DNA from: Photobacterium indicum
GTDB taxonomy: Bacteria > Pseudomonadota > Gammaproteobacteria > Enterobacterales > Vibrionaceae
Length of the DNA: 64,000 nt
Reading direction: 5' to 3'
NCBI RefSeq assembly: GCF_003026215.1
Contig: NZ_PYOC01000003.1
Location: 496,001-560,000, forward strand
Each line of letters begins with the position of its first letter. Within the stretch, counting starts at the first letter, position 1. A model generated the notes under the pieces. The model saw only the letters and a list, made by a program, of their open reading frames with translations. It did not search any database and was not told the DNA's origin. The position numbers and the translations under genes were made by a program. Below, in pieces: positions 48,006 through 57,031 of the stretch.

Positions 48006-49997
48006 ATGGCATATTTTTTGACTGGCGGTACAGGCTTTCTTGGACGAAACCTCATCACCAGACTTCTAAAGCGAGAAGGCACGATTTACGTCCTTTGTCA
48101 TAATGAACAATCACAAGATATACTCGAAGCTTACATAGAAGAAACGTCTATTCCAGCTGGCCGTGTATTACCTGTCACTGGTAATTTAACGCATGCTGGT
48201 TTAGGTTTAGCGAAAGAGGATATTGCAAAGTTATCTGGCTCTATTACGCATTTTTTCCACCTTGCTGCTATTTATGATTTAAATGCCACAGCCGAAATAC
48301 AAGAAGCTGTTAACATCGAAGGAACACAAAATGCTGTCGATGCGGCTGAGAATTTACAAGCAGGTTGCTTCCATCACATCAGCTCAATTGCAGCAGCTGG
48401 GTTATACGAAGGGCACTTCCGCGAAGATATGTTCGATGAAGCGGAAAATCTCGATCACCCTTACTTCTCAACCAAGCACTTATCAGAGAAAGTTGTTCGC
48501 GAAAAATGTACAGTTCCCTTTCGTGTATATCGTCCTGGTATGGTTGTGGGCGATTCAAAAACAGGGATTGCAGATCGTGCCGATGGGCCGTACTACTTCT
48601 TCAAAATGCTACAACGCATTCGTAATGTATTGCCAGCATGGGTACCAACGATTGGTTTAGAAGGCGGACGTCTTAATATCGTACCCGTTGATTACGTTGT
48701 TGATGCACTAGACCATATTGCGCATAAAGATGACTTAGATGGACGTTGCTTCCACCTAACTGATCCTAAACCTTACCGTTCAGGTGAAGTACTTAATATT
48801 TTTGCTGAAGCGGGCCATGCGCCTCGTATGGCATTACGTTTAGATGCACGCTTATTTGGTTTTATTCCCAATCAAATGAAGAACGCTATTTTATCGTTAC
48901 CAACGATTAAACAAATTAGCGACGTAACGATGAAAGATCTTGGTATTCCTTCATCAGCATTACAATTCTTCACCTACCCTACAGAGTTTGATTGTCGTGA
49001 AACGCAAAAAGCCCTTAAAGGTTCTGGCATTGAGTGCCCTCGCTTACCAAGCTATGCCCCTGCCATTTGGGATTACTGGGAACGTCACCTTGATCCAGAG
49101 ATCTCGGGTGATCGCAGCCTTAAAGGTCGCGTAGAAAATAAGATCATCTTGATCACTGGTGCAAGCTCAGGCATTGGCCAAGCAACAGCGTTCAAACTTG
49201 CCGAGAATGGCGCACAGATGATTTTAGTTGCTCGTGATGAAGAGAAACTGGCTAACACTAAAATGGAAGTAGAAGAACGTGGTGGTATCGCTCATACATA
49301 CCAGTGCGATTTATCCAATATAGAACAAGTAGATACGCTTGTTGAGAATATATTGGCAGAACATGGCCGTGTTGACATCCTAATTAATAACGCTGGTCGC
49401 TCGATTCGTCGCTCTGTTGCAAACTCCGTTGATCGTTTCCATGACTATGAGCGCACAATGCAGCTTAACTACTTTGGCTCATTGAAACTAACCTTAGGCT
49501 TACTACCAAATATGGAAGCACAAGGTGGCGGTCATGTTATTAATATTTCATCTATTGGTGTACTGACTAACGCCCCTCGTTTCTCTGCTTATGTTGCTTC
49601 AAAAGCCGCGATGGATGCATTTACACGCTGTGCTGCCTCTGAATATTCAGATATGAACATTAACTTCACGACGATCAACATGCCTTTAGTGGCAACACCA
49701 ATGATCGCACCAACGAAGATCTACAAATCGGTACCAACATTATCGCCAGATCAAGCTGCTGATTTGTTAGCAACAGCAATCATTGATAAGCCTAAACGTA
49801 TTGCAACTAACTTAGGTATTTTTGGTTCCGTTATTCATGCCCTTTTCCCTAAACTTGCTGAAATAATCATGAACAGTACCTTCCGCATGTTCCCTGATTC
49901 GAAAGAAAGTGAGCAAGGTAAAGAGGATAAAACAGAAAAAGCATCATCAGCAGAGCTAATGGCATTCTCTGCACTACTACGTGGTATCCACTTGTAG
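48006..49997 (+). CDS. Fused two-domain fatty acyl-CoA reductase (alcohol-forming, Marinobacter type)
   Basis: A 663-residue enzyme. The N-terminal reductase half has TGGTGFLG (residues 7-14) and Tyr153-x3-Lys157 and resembles thioester reductases. The C-terminal short-chain dehydrogenase half has TGASSGIG (384-391) and Tyr529-x3-Lys533. The architecture, length and many stretches (RPGMV, GGRLNIVPVDYVVDALDHIAH in part, LPSYAPAIWDYWERHLDP in part) match the Marinobacter reductases that convert fatty acyl-CoA to fatty alcohol with NADPH in two steps. It is followed 63 bases later by an acyl-CoA-binding protein. This supplies the alcohol half of wax esters. Confidence 0.92.
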   Translation: MAYFLTGGTGFLGRNLITRLLKREGTIYVLCHNEQSQDILEAYIEETSIPAGRVLPVTGNLTHAGLGLAKEDIAKLSGSITHFFHLAAIYDLNATAEIQEAVNIEGTQNAVDAAENLQAGCFHHISSIAAAGLYEGHFREDMFDEAENLDHPYFSTKHLSEKVVREKCTVPFRVYRPGMVVGDSKTGIADRADGPYYFFKMLQRIRNVLPAWVPTIGLEGGRLNIVPVDYVVDALDHIAHKDDLDGRCFHLTDPKPYRSGEVLNIFAEAGHAPRMALRLDARLFGFIPNQMKNAILSLPTIKQISDVTMKDLGIPSSALQFFTYPTEFDCRETQKALKGSGIECPRLPSYAPAIWDYWERHLDPEISGDRSLKGRVENKIILITGASSGIGQATAFKLAENGAQMILVARDEEKLANTKMEVEERGGIAHTYQCDLSNIEQVDTLVENILAEHGRVDILINNAGRSIRRSVANSVDRFHDYERTMQLNYFGSLKLTLGLLPNMEAQGGGHVINISSIGVLTNAPRFSAYVASKAAMDAFTRCAASEYSDMNINFTTINMPLVATPMIAPTKIYKSVPTLSPDQAADLLATAIIDKPKRIATNLGIFGSVIHALFPKLAEIIMNSTFRMFPDSKESEQGKEDKTEKASSAELMAFSALLRGIHL

Positions 49998-50060
49998 TTT
50001 AACAACCCACCTTCATCGGTGGCTAGGTATTAACAACTTTATAATTAAGGATAGAAAATC

Positions 50061-50327
50061 ATGGCAGATTTAAAAGCAAGCTTTGAACAAGCACAGTTAG
50101 ATGTTAAGAAACTGACTCAGCGTCCAACAAACGATGAATTGCTTACAATGTATTCTTTGTTCAAGCAAGCCACTGATGGTGACGTACACGGCAAGCGTCC
50201 TGGTATGTTTGACTTTAAAGGGGCGGCAAAATACGAAGCATGGGAAAAGCAAAAAGGAATGGATGCTGAAACTGCGATGCAGAAGTATGTTGACCAAGTA
50301 GAAAAAATGGCAGCAACTTACGCATAA
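50061..50327 (+). CDS. Acyl-CoA-binding protein
   Basis: A complete 88-residue four-helix ACBP. It shows the family core LLTMYSLFKQATDGDV and KRPGMFDFKGAAKYEAW, with the Tyr and Lys residues that hold the CoA phosphate. ACBP is common in eukaryotes and patchy in bacteria. It carries long-chain acyl-CoA in the cytosol. Placed directly after the fatty-acyl reductase and facing the wax ester synthase, it probably delivers or buffers their shared substrate. A strong terminator follows. Confidence 0.93.
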   Translation: MADLKASFEQAQLDVKKLTQRPTNDELLTMYSLFKQATDGDVHGKRPGMFDFKGAAKYEAWEKQKGMDAETAMQKYVDQVEKMAATYA

Positions 50328-50349
50328 TCCATACATAGAAAAATACTAT

Positions 50350-50376
50350 AAGACCGCACTTGATGCGGTCTTTTTT
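50350..50376 (+). terminator. Terminator after the ACBP gene
   Basis: AAGACCGCA (50350-50358) and TGCGGTCTT (50364-50372) with a T run. Confidence 0.9.
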
Positions 50377-50452
50377 ATGCACAGCATTTATACGTCATCA
50401 GGGTAGTACACAATAACAAGTCACAAAGACAAAAGTGAAATATTGTTCTAAT

Positions 50453-50485
50453 AAAAAACCGCAACCTATAAATATAGATTGCGGT
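50453..50485 (-). terminator. Terminator of the phasin-WS/DGAT operon
   Basis: On the minus strand ACCGCAA and TTGCGGT arms are followed by a T run, just downstream of the acyltransferase stop. Confidence 0.85.
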
Positions 50486-50519
50486 AAAAGGGAAAGAACG
50501 TCTTTCTTATTATGCTACG

Positions 50520-52199
50520 TTATGACGAAGCTGATGTACTTTTTGGAATGATATCGATAGCAACTGGTTCATTCATTAGCTCTTCATTTATCGGCTTAAC
50601 CGCAGGATCAATCTCGATTGTTTTAGAAAGCATGGCAGTTAGCTGTGATAATTGCTTTTCCAGATGATCTACTCGCTGCTGTTTCTCCATGTACAAACGC
50701 TCAAATTCAGCATCATCTGGCGTAAGGGCTTCACGTGCTGCAAGTACCGCCATTTCAACCGCCACTGTCTCGCTATCATGGCTTTCCATCTGCTCTGATA
50801 CTGCTGACACTGCTGTATCCATGATATCTTGCTCTAACTCATTTAAGGCCTCTTCCATGTACCCTGCAATCACCTCAAACCCAGGCAAAGACTGGCTACA
50901 TGCAACCAATGAGTAGTACATCTTTCCTGCATTACTAAAGAATGTAATATTCAGCGTTTGGCCAGGCATAAGCAACGATACAGGGTATTGCTCTTTTACT
51001 TCTGCCCCCATGAAATACAAGGTATCTTTCACACCCGGTACATTAGAGATAAGTATGTTACTTGCTGGCGGAATAAACCCATTTAAGCCAAATTTACCGC
51101 TAATTAAAGACGCACCATTAACAAGTAAAGAGTAATTAACATAAGCATCAGGTGAAATATTTAAGGCTTCATTTTTTAAATCAACCGTTGCCTGCTGAAT
51201 TGCTTCTAATCGCTCTAATGACGTTAAATGCGCTCGACCCAGCTCAACATGCCCGATAGACATCTTATTGCCTTTACTTGCAACCTCTCCTTTACTACGA
51301 AGGTTAATTGGCATCATGGCAACTAACGGTTTTCTTAAAGGTAACGAGCGATCATTTAAGTAACGATTCAGAGCAATATCACTTACCGTGAAGAGTACAT
51401 CATTCATTGATGAACCCGTAATATGGCTAAGTTGATTCAATTTACCCATAGAAAAATGGCCTAAACTCACCGCTCGGCTACGCTTAGGACTCAAATTGAA
51501 CGGTGTTTTGGGTGCGGTAAACGGCACCTTCAAATCACAATCAGCCAGCTTTACCGCTTTCAACGCAAGCTTACTACCCAATCGGAACATGGATGGAATA
51601 AGCGATATTTGCTTTGATGCCTGCGAGGCTGTTTTTATTACCATGTCGGTAAGGTGTGTTTCTGCACGGCGTTCTGATGCCGTTTTACGTAAATCACATT
51701 GCCAAATAGGCTTAGTAAATGATTCTTCAGGGTTTGTAGCACAACTACGGGTAAATAAACTGCTGGCACGAACACCATCTGCCATTGAATGGTGGACTTT
51801 AAATACAATCGCCACACGATTATTTTCAAGGCCACCAATCACCCATACTTCCCACATTGGTCGACTTCTATCCAATACTTGACCATGTAAACGACCAACA
51901 ACTTGTTGTAACTGTTGTTCATTTCCTGGTGATGGAAGCATAGTAATACGTAAATGATCTTCTAAATTCACTTTCGGAAGTGTTTGCCAGCTTGGTTTGC
52001 CCGTAAACGACCACTGAAGCTTCCAATTAAAAGGTGCTGTCACGTCAGTTTGCTGTAAAAATTCACCATAGAGATCTTGCGCATACGTAGCCGCATGCTC
52101 TTTAGGCGGTTCTAATATAACCAAACCAGTTACATGCATTGGTGTTTTGTCAGATTCAAAAATAATGAAACTTAAGTCGAGAAGAGACAAACTAGGCAT
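50520..52199 (-). CDS. Wax ester synthase/diacylglycerol acyltransferase (WS/DGAT)
   Basis: A 559-residue bifunctional acyltransferase of the AtfA/WS family that joins fatty acyl-CoA to fatty alcohol or diacylglycerol. The catalytic HHxxxDG motif is His136-His137-SMA-Asp141-Gly142. SSMNDVLFTVSDIAL, MPINLRSKGE, and the PLYFMG-like region SNVPGVKDTLYFMGAEV match the family. It is longer than the usual 450-475 residues: the last 100 residues form an acidic, coiled-coil-like tail with a VDHLEKQLSQL heptad region. It lies 11 bases after a phasin-like gene, so the pair is an operon. Confidence 0.93.
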   Translation of the reverse strand: MPSLSLLDLSFIIFESDKTPMHVTGLVILEPPKEHAATYAQDLYGEFLQQTDVTAPFNWKLQWSFTGKPSWQTLPKVNLEDHLRITMLPSPGNEQQLQQVVGRLHGQVLDRSRPMWEVWVIGGLENNRVAIVFKVHHSMADGVRASSLFTRSCATNPEESFTKPIWQCDLRKTASERRAETHLTDMVIKTASQASKQISLIPSMFRLGSKLALKAVKLADCDLKVPFTAPKTPFNLSPKRSRAVSLGHFSMGKLNQLSHITGSSMNDVLFTVSDIALNRYLNDRSLPLRKPLVAMMPINLRSKGEVASKGNKMSIGHVELGRAHLTSLERLEAIQQATVDLKNEALNISPDAYVNYSLLVNGASLISGKFGLNGFIPPASNILISNVPGVKDTLYFMGAEVKEQYPVSLLMPGQTLNITFFSNAGKMYYSLVACSQSLPGFEVIAGYMEEALNELEQDIMDTAVSAVSEQMESHDSETVAVEMAVLAAREALTPDDAEFERLYMEKQQRVDHLEKQLSQLTAMLSKTIEIDPAVKPINEELMNEPVAIDIIPKSTSASS

Positions 52200-52210
52200 A
52201 GATGTTCCTC

Positions 52211-52567
52211 TTATTTTTGCAAAAGCTTATCAACAGCTGCCGTTAATGTATCAATACGCTCTTCAAGGCCTGATAATTTAGTGCGATCGATACCGCTTGT
52301 ACGGCGAATAACATAATTAACCTGCTTTTCAACGTTACCTAAAACAACTTTTTTGGTTGAATCGATACGCTGCTTACTCTCGGCTTCAACATATTCACCT
52401 TTATCAACTAAAGCGCGGAATTGGCTGCTAAACAAGCCTTGAGTTTGCTGTTTTTGTTCCATGCCTTTGCTATAAGCACCTAGCCCCGCTAAATAAACAG
52501 TGCGAGCAGTTTCTTCACCAACAGAAGTAACAGATTTAACACTTCCGATTATATTTTTGAGCATCAT
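52211..52567 (-). CDS. Phasin-like granule-associated protein
   Basis: A 118-residue helical protein of the PhaF/PhaI phasin-like family (VKSVTSVGEETARTVYLAGLGAYSKGMEQ, RTSGIDRTKLSGLEERIDTLTAAVDKL in part). The C-terminal heptad-like segment suggests oligomers. Phasins coat polyhydroxyalkanoate granules; no PHA synthase is in the window. Its operon with WS/DGAT suggests it coats wax-ester or triacylglycerol inclusions instead, which is inference. A second possibility is a genuine PHA phasin displaced from its cluster. Confidence 0.83.
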   Translation of the reverse strand: MMLKNIIGSVKSVTSVGEETARTVYLAGLGAYSKGMEQKQQTQGLFSSQFRALVDKGEYVEAESKQRIDSTKKVVLGNVEKQVNYVIRRTSGIDRTKLSGLEERIDTLTAAVDKLLQK

Positions 52568-52982
52568 AATTAATTCCCTTATTTATTATTGGCCTGCTTC
52601 TTATTTACGAAAAAAAATAAACGAAACAATGGCATCTATCATTAAAATAAGATTAGCAATTAAAATTAGATCATTCTTTCTAATTTCAGAATTAGAATAC
52701 CGCTGAGATCACAAAAAACAAACAGCCAAAAACAACATTAAAATCAACCCGTTAAGTAAAGCTAACGGCTTATTTGTTTATTTTAGAATGCTCAACCTAA
52801 TTATCATTATTTATTTCACCTAACTATATGTGATTGGCTTCAACATATTGAAATAAAGTTCAACTTTCAATAGACAACTAGAGTCATAACTCTATCCTTT
52901 AAAAGTATAAAGATAATAATAAAACAACTTAGCAAACACTCGCCACCAATAGTAAATAAATATAGTGAAAAAGGAATTTGTC
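52568..52982. other. Divergent promoter region between the phasin and CoA-transferase genes
   Basis: About 400 AT-rich bases. A CCGTTA-N8-TAACGG inverted repeat lies at 52749-52768; it may be an operator or a weak terminator. No gene is visible. Confidence 0.4.
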
Positions 52983-55253
52983 ATGTCTGTACTTGAATTT
53001 ATAGATACACCTATTTGCCCTTCTGCTCTTTCTCCTAGTCATTCCGATAACCAAATATTGCATACAGAAAACGAAACAAAATCGGCTGCGCAAACATTCG
53101 CGACATCAGATGAACTTGTTGATCAAGTAATTGCGCAAGTTGGAAAGAATATCGTTATCGGCGTACCTCTTGCTATCGGAAAACCCATTGCTTTTATCAA
53201 TGCGCTTTATCAACGAGCGAAAGCCGATCCTTCTATTTCACTTCGTATAGAAACGGGTATTACACTCGAAAAACCTATTGGTAAAAGTACGTTAGAGAAA
53301 AACTTTTTAGGGCCATTCGTCGAACGCGAATTTGCGAATGTACCCGAGATTGATTATATCTGTGGTCTTCGTAAAGGCGATATGCCTAGCAATATCTGCG
53401 TGAATGAATTTTTCTTCAAAGCGGGCAGCTTTTTAAATAGCACACAGCAATTAAATTACACCAGCACAAACTATACGCATGCCGTTCGAGATCTGCTAGA
53501 TAAAGGGGTGAATGTTGTCGCCCAAATCGTTGCCAAACGTGTCATTAATGGCGTAACAACGTACAGCTTGTGCAGTAACTCTGATTTAGCGTTAGATTTC
53601 ATTCCTGAAATGGATCGACTGAAAGCAGAAGGCGTTCCTATGGCAATTGTTGGTGAAGTTAACAGCAACATGCCATTCATGCGTAACCATGCAGAAGTAG
53701 CAGACTCCGAATTTGATTTCATTCTTGATGGCAACCTGAACGAAAAACATGAAGATTACGCACTATTTGCAGCACCAAATGCCAGTATTTCCCAAGAAGA
53801 TCATATGATTGGGCTATATTCGAGTACGCTGATTAAAGATGGTGGTACATTACAGGTTGGTATTGGTTCTCTCAGTAGCGCATTAACGTACAGCACTATG
53901 CTACGTCATCAGAATAACCCTGTTTACCAACAAGTACTTCACGATCTAAAAGTTGAAGAAAAATTCCCTCTTAGTTGTGTTATTGGTGAAACGGGCACAT
54001 TCGAAGAAGGCTTGTACGGCTGTAGTGAGCTGATGGTTGATGGCTTCATGCACTTGTTTAAAGCCGGCATTCTCAAGCGTGAAGTATTCGAAGATTTAAC
54101 AATACAAACCCTACTTAATGAAAAGAAAATCACGCCGAAAGTGACTATTTCAACACTACTCACTTTGCTTGAGCATAACGCAATATCTTCAGTATTGAAC
54201 AGTGATGATGTGGATTATTTAAAACGTATTGGCGTATTTAAGTCATCGGTTCATTACCACAATGGGTTGCTTAATATTACTGATAGCAGCTATTTAGGTA
54301 ATTTGAAAAATGAAGAAGCCTTACAATGGATAACCAAACATTGCTTGAATTCAGCATTATGCGGCGGCGTAGTCATGCACGGTGCATTCTTCATCGGACC
54401 TAAAGACTTTTACGAAGCACTTAATACAATGACCGATGCCGAGCATGATCAATTCTGTATGACAAGTGTGAACTATGTAAATGAGCTTTATGACCATTTC
54501 CTTGGTAGCCAGCAGCTCAAGCAAGCACAACGTAAACATGCACGTTTCATTAACTCAGCCATGATGGTGACGTTAAATGGATCTGTTATTTCAGATGCCT
54601 TAGAAAATGGACAGGTCGTTAGTGGTGTAGGCGGTCAATATAACTTTGTCGCACAGGCCCATCAATTACCCGGTGCACGTTCTATTCTAAAATTACGCAG
54701 CTGTTGTGTACGTGGTGGCAAACTTCAATCAAATATTTTATTCAATTACGGACACACGACAATACCTCGTCACCTTCGCGATACGGTTATTACTGAATAT
54801 GGCATTGCAGATCTTCGCAGTAAGTCAGATCATGTTGTATATACAGAACTGATTAAAATCGCAGATTCACGCTTCCAGCAAGAATTACTAGAAAAAGCCA
54901 AAGCGGCAGGAAAAGTAGCAAAAGATTACCAAATTCCTGCTGAATTCTGTAATAACACCCCAGAAGCAATTGCACTAGTATATAACAAATATACAGCACA
55001 AGATTTCTTTGGCCCTTTCCCCTTCGGTTGTAGCTTTACTGAAGAAGAGCTTAAATTAGGTAAAGCATTAAAGTCGCTTAAAAATAAAACAGCAACAAGA
55101 AAGGGCAAAGCACAGTGTTTATGGCAGGCACTATCCGCACCAAAGCCAACAGCCGCGATTGAACCACTATTAAAGCGTATTGGTATGAATGAGCCAAATA
55201 ACTTACAAGACCGTATAACAAAGCGCCTATTAACAGCAGAATTAAGTAAATAA
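52983..55253 (+). CDS. Long acetyl-CoA hydrolase/CoA-transferase family protein
   Basis: A 756-residue cytosolic enzyme of the acetyl-CoA hydrolase/transferase superfamily. Motifs are TLQVGIGSLSSAL (CoA-binding GxG region), GVGGQYNFVAQAHQLPGARS and the C-terminal ITEYGIADLRSKSD. The length exceeds ordinary 4-hydroxybutyrate CoA-transferases (about 430) because of an N-terminal domain of some 280 residues and an insertion; similar long proteins occur in marine gammaproteobacteria. The ATG at 52983 follows AAGGA; a GTG six codons upstream is less likely. It could recycle acyl-CoA or acetyl-CoA in the neighbouring lipid pathway. Confidence 0.85.
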   Translation: MSVLEFIDTPICPSALSPSHSDNQILHTENETKSAAQTFATSDELVDQVIAQVGKNIVIGVPLAIGKPIAFINALYQRAKADPSISLRIETGITLEKPIGKSTLEKNFLGPFVEREFANVPEIDYICGLRKGDMPSNICVNEFFFKAGSFLNSTQQLNYTSTNYTHAVRDLLDKGVNVVAQIVAKRVINGVTTYSLCSNSDLALDFIPEMDRLKAEGVPMAIVGEVNSNMPFMRNHAEVADSEFDFILDGNLNEKHEDYALFAAPNASISQEDHMIGLYSSTLIKDGGTLQVGIGSLSSALTYSTMLRHQNNPVYQQVLHDLKVEEKFPLSCVIGETGTFEEGLYGCSELMVDGFMHLFKAGILKREVFEDLTIQTLLNEKKITPKVTISTLLTLLEHNAISSVLNSDDVDYLKRIGVFKSSVHYHNGLLNITDSSYLGNLKNEEALQWITKHCLNSALCGGVVMHGAFFIGPKDFYEALNTMTDAEHDQFCMTSVNYVNELYDHFLGSQQLKQAQRKHARFINSAMMVTLNGSVISDALENGQVVSGVGGQYNFVAQAHQLPGARSILKLRSCCVRGGKLQSNILFNYGHTTIPRHLRDTVITEYGIADLRSKSDHVVYTELIKIADSRFQQELLEKAKAAGKVAKDYQIPAEFCNNTPEAIALVYNKYTAQDFFGPFPFGCSFTEEELKLGKALKSLKNKTATRKGKAQCLWQALSAPKPTAAIEPLLKRIGMNEPNNLQDRITKRLLTAELSK

Positions 55254-55294
55254 TTAAAATATCTGTGAGCAATCATTGAACGAGGTATGAGTGG

Positions 55295-55438
55295 ATGGCA
55301 ACAAAAAGTAAAGAAATGGCATTATGCCCCTATGCTGCAGTATGGGGATGCCCTAAATGTCCAGTTAAGAGGATATGTCCGGGTAAAACAACGATTGGTG
55401 ATCAGCCAATTAAGCCCAAAGACAAACCGAAAGATTAA
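55295..55438 (+). CDS. 47-residue cysteine-rich protein of unknown function
   Basis: A short gene encoding a basic peptide with four cysteines in ALCPYAAVWGCPKCPVKRICPG (the pattern is C-x7-C-x2-C-x5-C) and a Lys/Pro/Asp-rich tail. GAGG lies 9 bases before the ATG. It sits 41 bases after the CoA-transferase gene and ends just before a strong terminator, so it is probably the last gene of that transcript. The spacing could bind zinc or iron. I do not recognise a family. Confidence 0.65.
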   Translation: MATKSKEMALCPYAAVWGCPKCPVKRICPGKTTIGDQPIKPKDKPKD

Positions 55439-55450
55439 TTAATTTGAAAT

Positions 55451-55487
55451 AAAACGGGTCACTATTCCTAGCTAGTGACCCGTTTTT
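55451..55487 (+). terminator. Terminator after the Cys-rich gene
   Basis: Perfect 14-base arms AAAACGGGTCACTA (55451-55464) and TAGTGACCCGTTTT (55473-55486) followed by T. The remaining 55488-55738 is AT-rich with no gene. Confidence 0.93.
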
Positions 55488-55738
55488 CTTTCTTATAAAA
55501 ACAGCACAAGTAACTAAGCCACGAAGCAATACCCCCTTCCATTCACAAAATCACTGCTAATCCAAGAATCATCTCTGCTAAATTGTTATAAACCGTTTCA
55601 AATTCAGCTGAAATTTACGTTTCAAACATGTCGCTCTTATGCATAAATATTTCATGAGCGTATTTTGATACTATAAATAATATACAGGCACAGTAATGGT
55701 CATATTGCATTCACTAAATAGGCAGCAAACAGCATTTT

Positions 55739-56260
55739 ATGATAAAGCTAAGAATGGCGACACGAGATGACATTAGCCAAATTTCACGTTTACATGCAAA
55801 AAATTGGCAAAATATATATCGCGGTATGCTGTCTGATAAATATCTAGATAACGACATATTTGAAGATCGTCAAACAGTGTGGGTGCAACGGTTTGACACA
55901 CCAGAAAGCCATCAACGTATTTTAGTGGCATGCGAAAATAATACCGTTTGTGGTTTTATCTGTATTTATATAGATAACCACCGTCAATGGGGGACATTAA
56001 TTGAAAACCTGCATATCAGCGAACACTATAAAGGGCAAGGAGTGGGTAAAACGTTACTCACCGCTGCCTCCCAAATAGCTTACCAACACGCACCGACTAA
56101 TGGGCTTTACCTTGAAGTATTGACGGGCAATGTGGCCGCTCAACAATTTTATCAGAAGCTAGGGGCATTCAATGAGAAAACTCAGACATGGCAAGCACCC
56201 GATGGTAGCCATGTTCAAGAGTTTGTTTATCGTTGGGAAACCATTAAAGAACTGCTATAA
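55739..56260 (+). CDS. GNAT-family N-acetyltransferase
   Basis: A 173-residue cytosolic acetyltransferase. The acetyl-CoA loop is YKGQGVGKTLL, preceded by the strand IENLHISEHY, and the C-terminal NVAAQQFYQKLGAF is typical. The substrate is unknown; small molecules, amines or protein N-termini are possible. It is monocistronic. Confidence 0.88.
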   Translation: MIKLRMATRDDISQISRLHAKNWQNIYRGMLSDKYLDNDIFEDRQTVWVQRFDTPESHQRILVACENNTVCGFICIYIDNHRQWGTLIENLHISEHYKGQGVGKTLLTAASQIAYQHAPTNGLYLEVLTGNVAAQQFYQKLGAFNEKTQTWQAPDGSHVQEFVYRWETIKELL

Positions 56261-56357
56261 GTTCTCTGGTTTCATTATGTGAAACTGGGAGCAGCAAATA
56301 CAATACATCGCTGAATCTTGTGGATATTGGTATCTATAACTATCCAAATTCCAGATA

Positions 56358-56383
56358 CAAAAAAACCAGCACTTGGCTGGTTT
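56358..56383 (-). terminator. Terminator of the tRNA-Leu/tRNA-Cys transcript
   Basis: On the minus strand AACCAGC and GCTGGTT arms with a long T run. Confidence 0.85.
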
Positions 56384-56427
56384 ATTATGATGGTAACTTA
56401 CCATCGAACACACTGATTAAATCAATA

Positions 56428-56501
56428 TGGAGGCGCGTCCCGGAGTCGAACCGAGGTACACGGATTTGCAATCCGCTGCATAGCCACTCTGCCAACGCGC
56501 C
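56428..56501 (-). tRNA. tRNA-Cys (anticodon GCA)
   Basis: A 74-base tRNA: acceptor GGCGCGT with ACGCGCC, discriminator T, encoded CCA, anticodon loop TTGCAAA, and T arm CGGTTCGACTCCG. It lies downstream of tRNA-Leu in the same transcript. Confidence 0.97.
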
Positions 56502-56562
56502 ATATTTATCGCTAAGTCATTACTTAGCTTTATCGCTTATGGTAACGATAAATAATAATAGA

Positions 56563-56649
56563 TGGTGCCCCGGGCCGGACTTGAACCGGCACAGCGCGAA
56601 CGCCGAGGGATTTTAAATCCCTTGTGTCTACCAATTCCACCACCAGGGC
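56563..56649 (-). tRNA. tRNA-Leu (anticodon UAA)
   Basis: An 87-base type II tRNA: acceptor GCCCTGG with CCGGGGC, encoded CCA, anticodon TAA within GGATTTAAAATCC, a variable arm and T arm CCGGTTCAAGTCCGG. Transcribed before tRNA-Cys. Confidence 0.97.
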
Positions 56650-57031
56650 ACGCAATTCTTTATTGCGATGCTCCTAACCATGTGCTTTATAAAAAGCGGT
56701 CAGACACCATCTTTATAACAGTCTGTCACTGTAACATGACTGCTAGTACAAAATTCTTTTTCTCTAGAGCGGTTTACCCTGAGAACGAGACGTACTTTAA
56801 CTGATTGCGAAAATGAGTCAATAAGAAATTTTATGGATTTGATTCAAACGGTTAAAAACAAGCCAAGGAAGTAGAAATGCACACCACAACGCGCATAATT
56901 GATCCAGTACAAAAAATAATTAGCACAAAATTAAGACGGTGTATGAGATAAATTTATTTCACTCATTAACGAGGTTTAATCAATGGAATAACAGTTTAGA
57001 TAGTGCTTTGTACATTAGATTGGGATACTGG
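56650..57031. other. Intergenic region upstream of the tRNAs
   Basis: About 380 bases containing the presumed tRNA promoter on the minus strand. A 24-codon plus-strand frame at 56877 has a good AAGGA site but is too short to call. Confidence 0.35.

Noticed and set aside
56877..56951. 24-codon frame with a good AAGGA site upstream of the tRNAs
   Set aside because: Too short and without recognisable features; a chance frame cannot be excluded without expression or conservation data.
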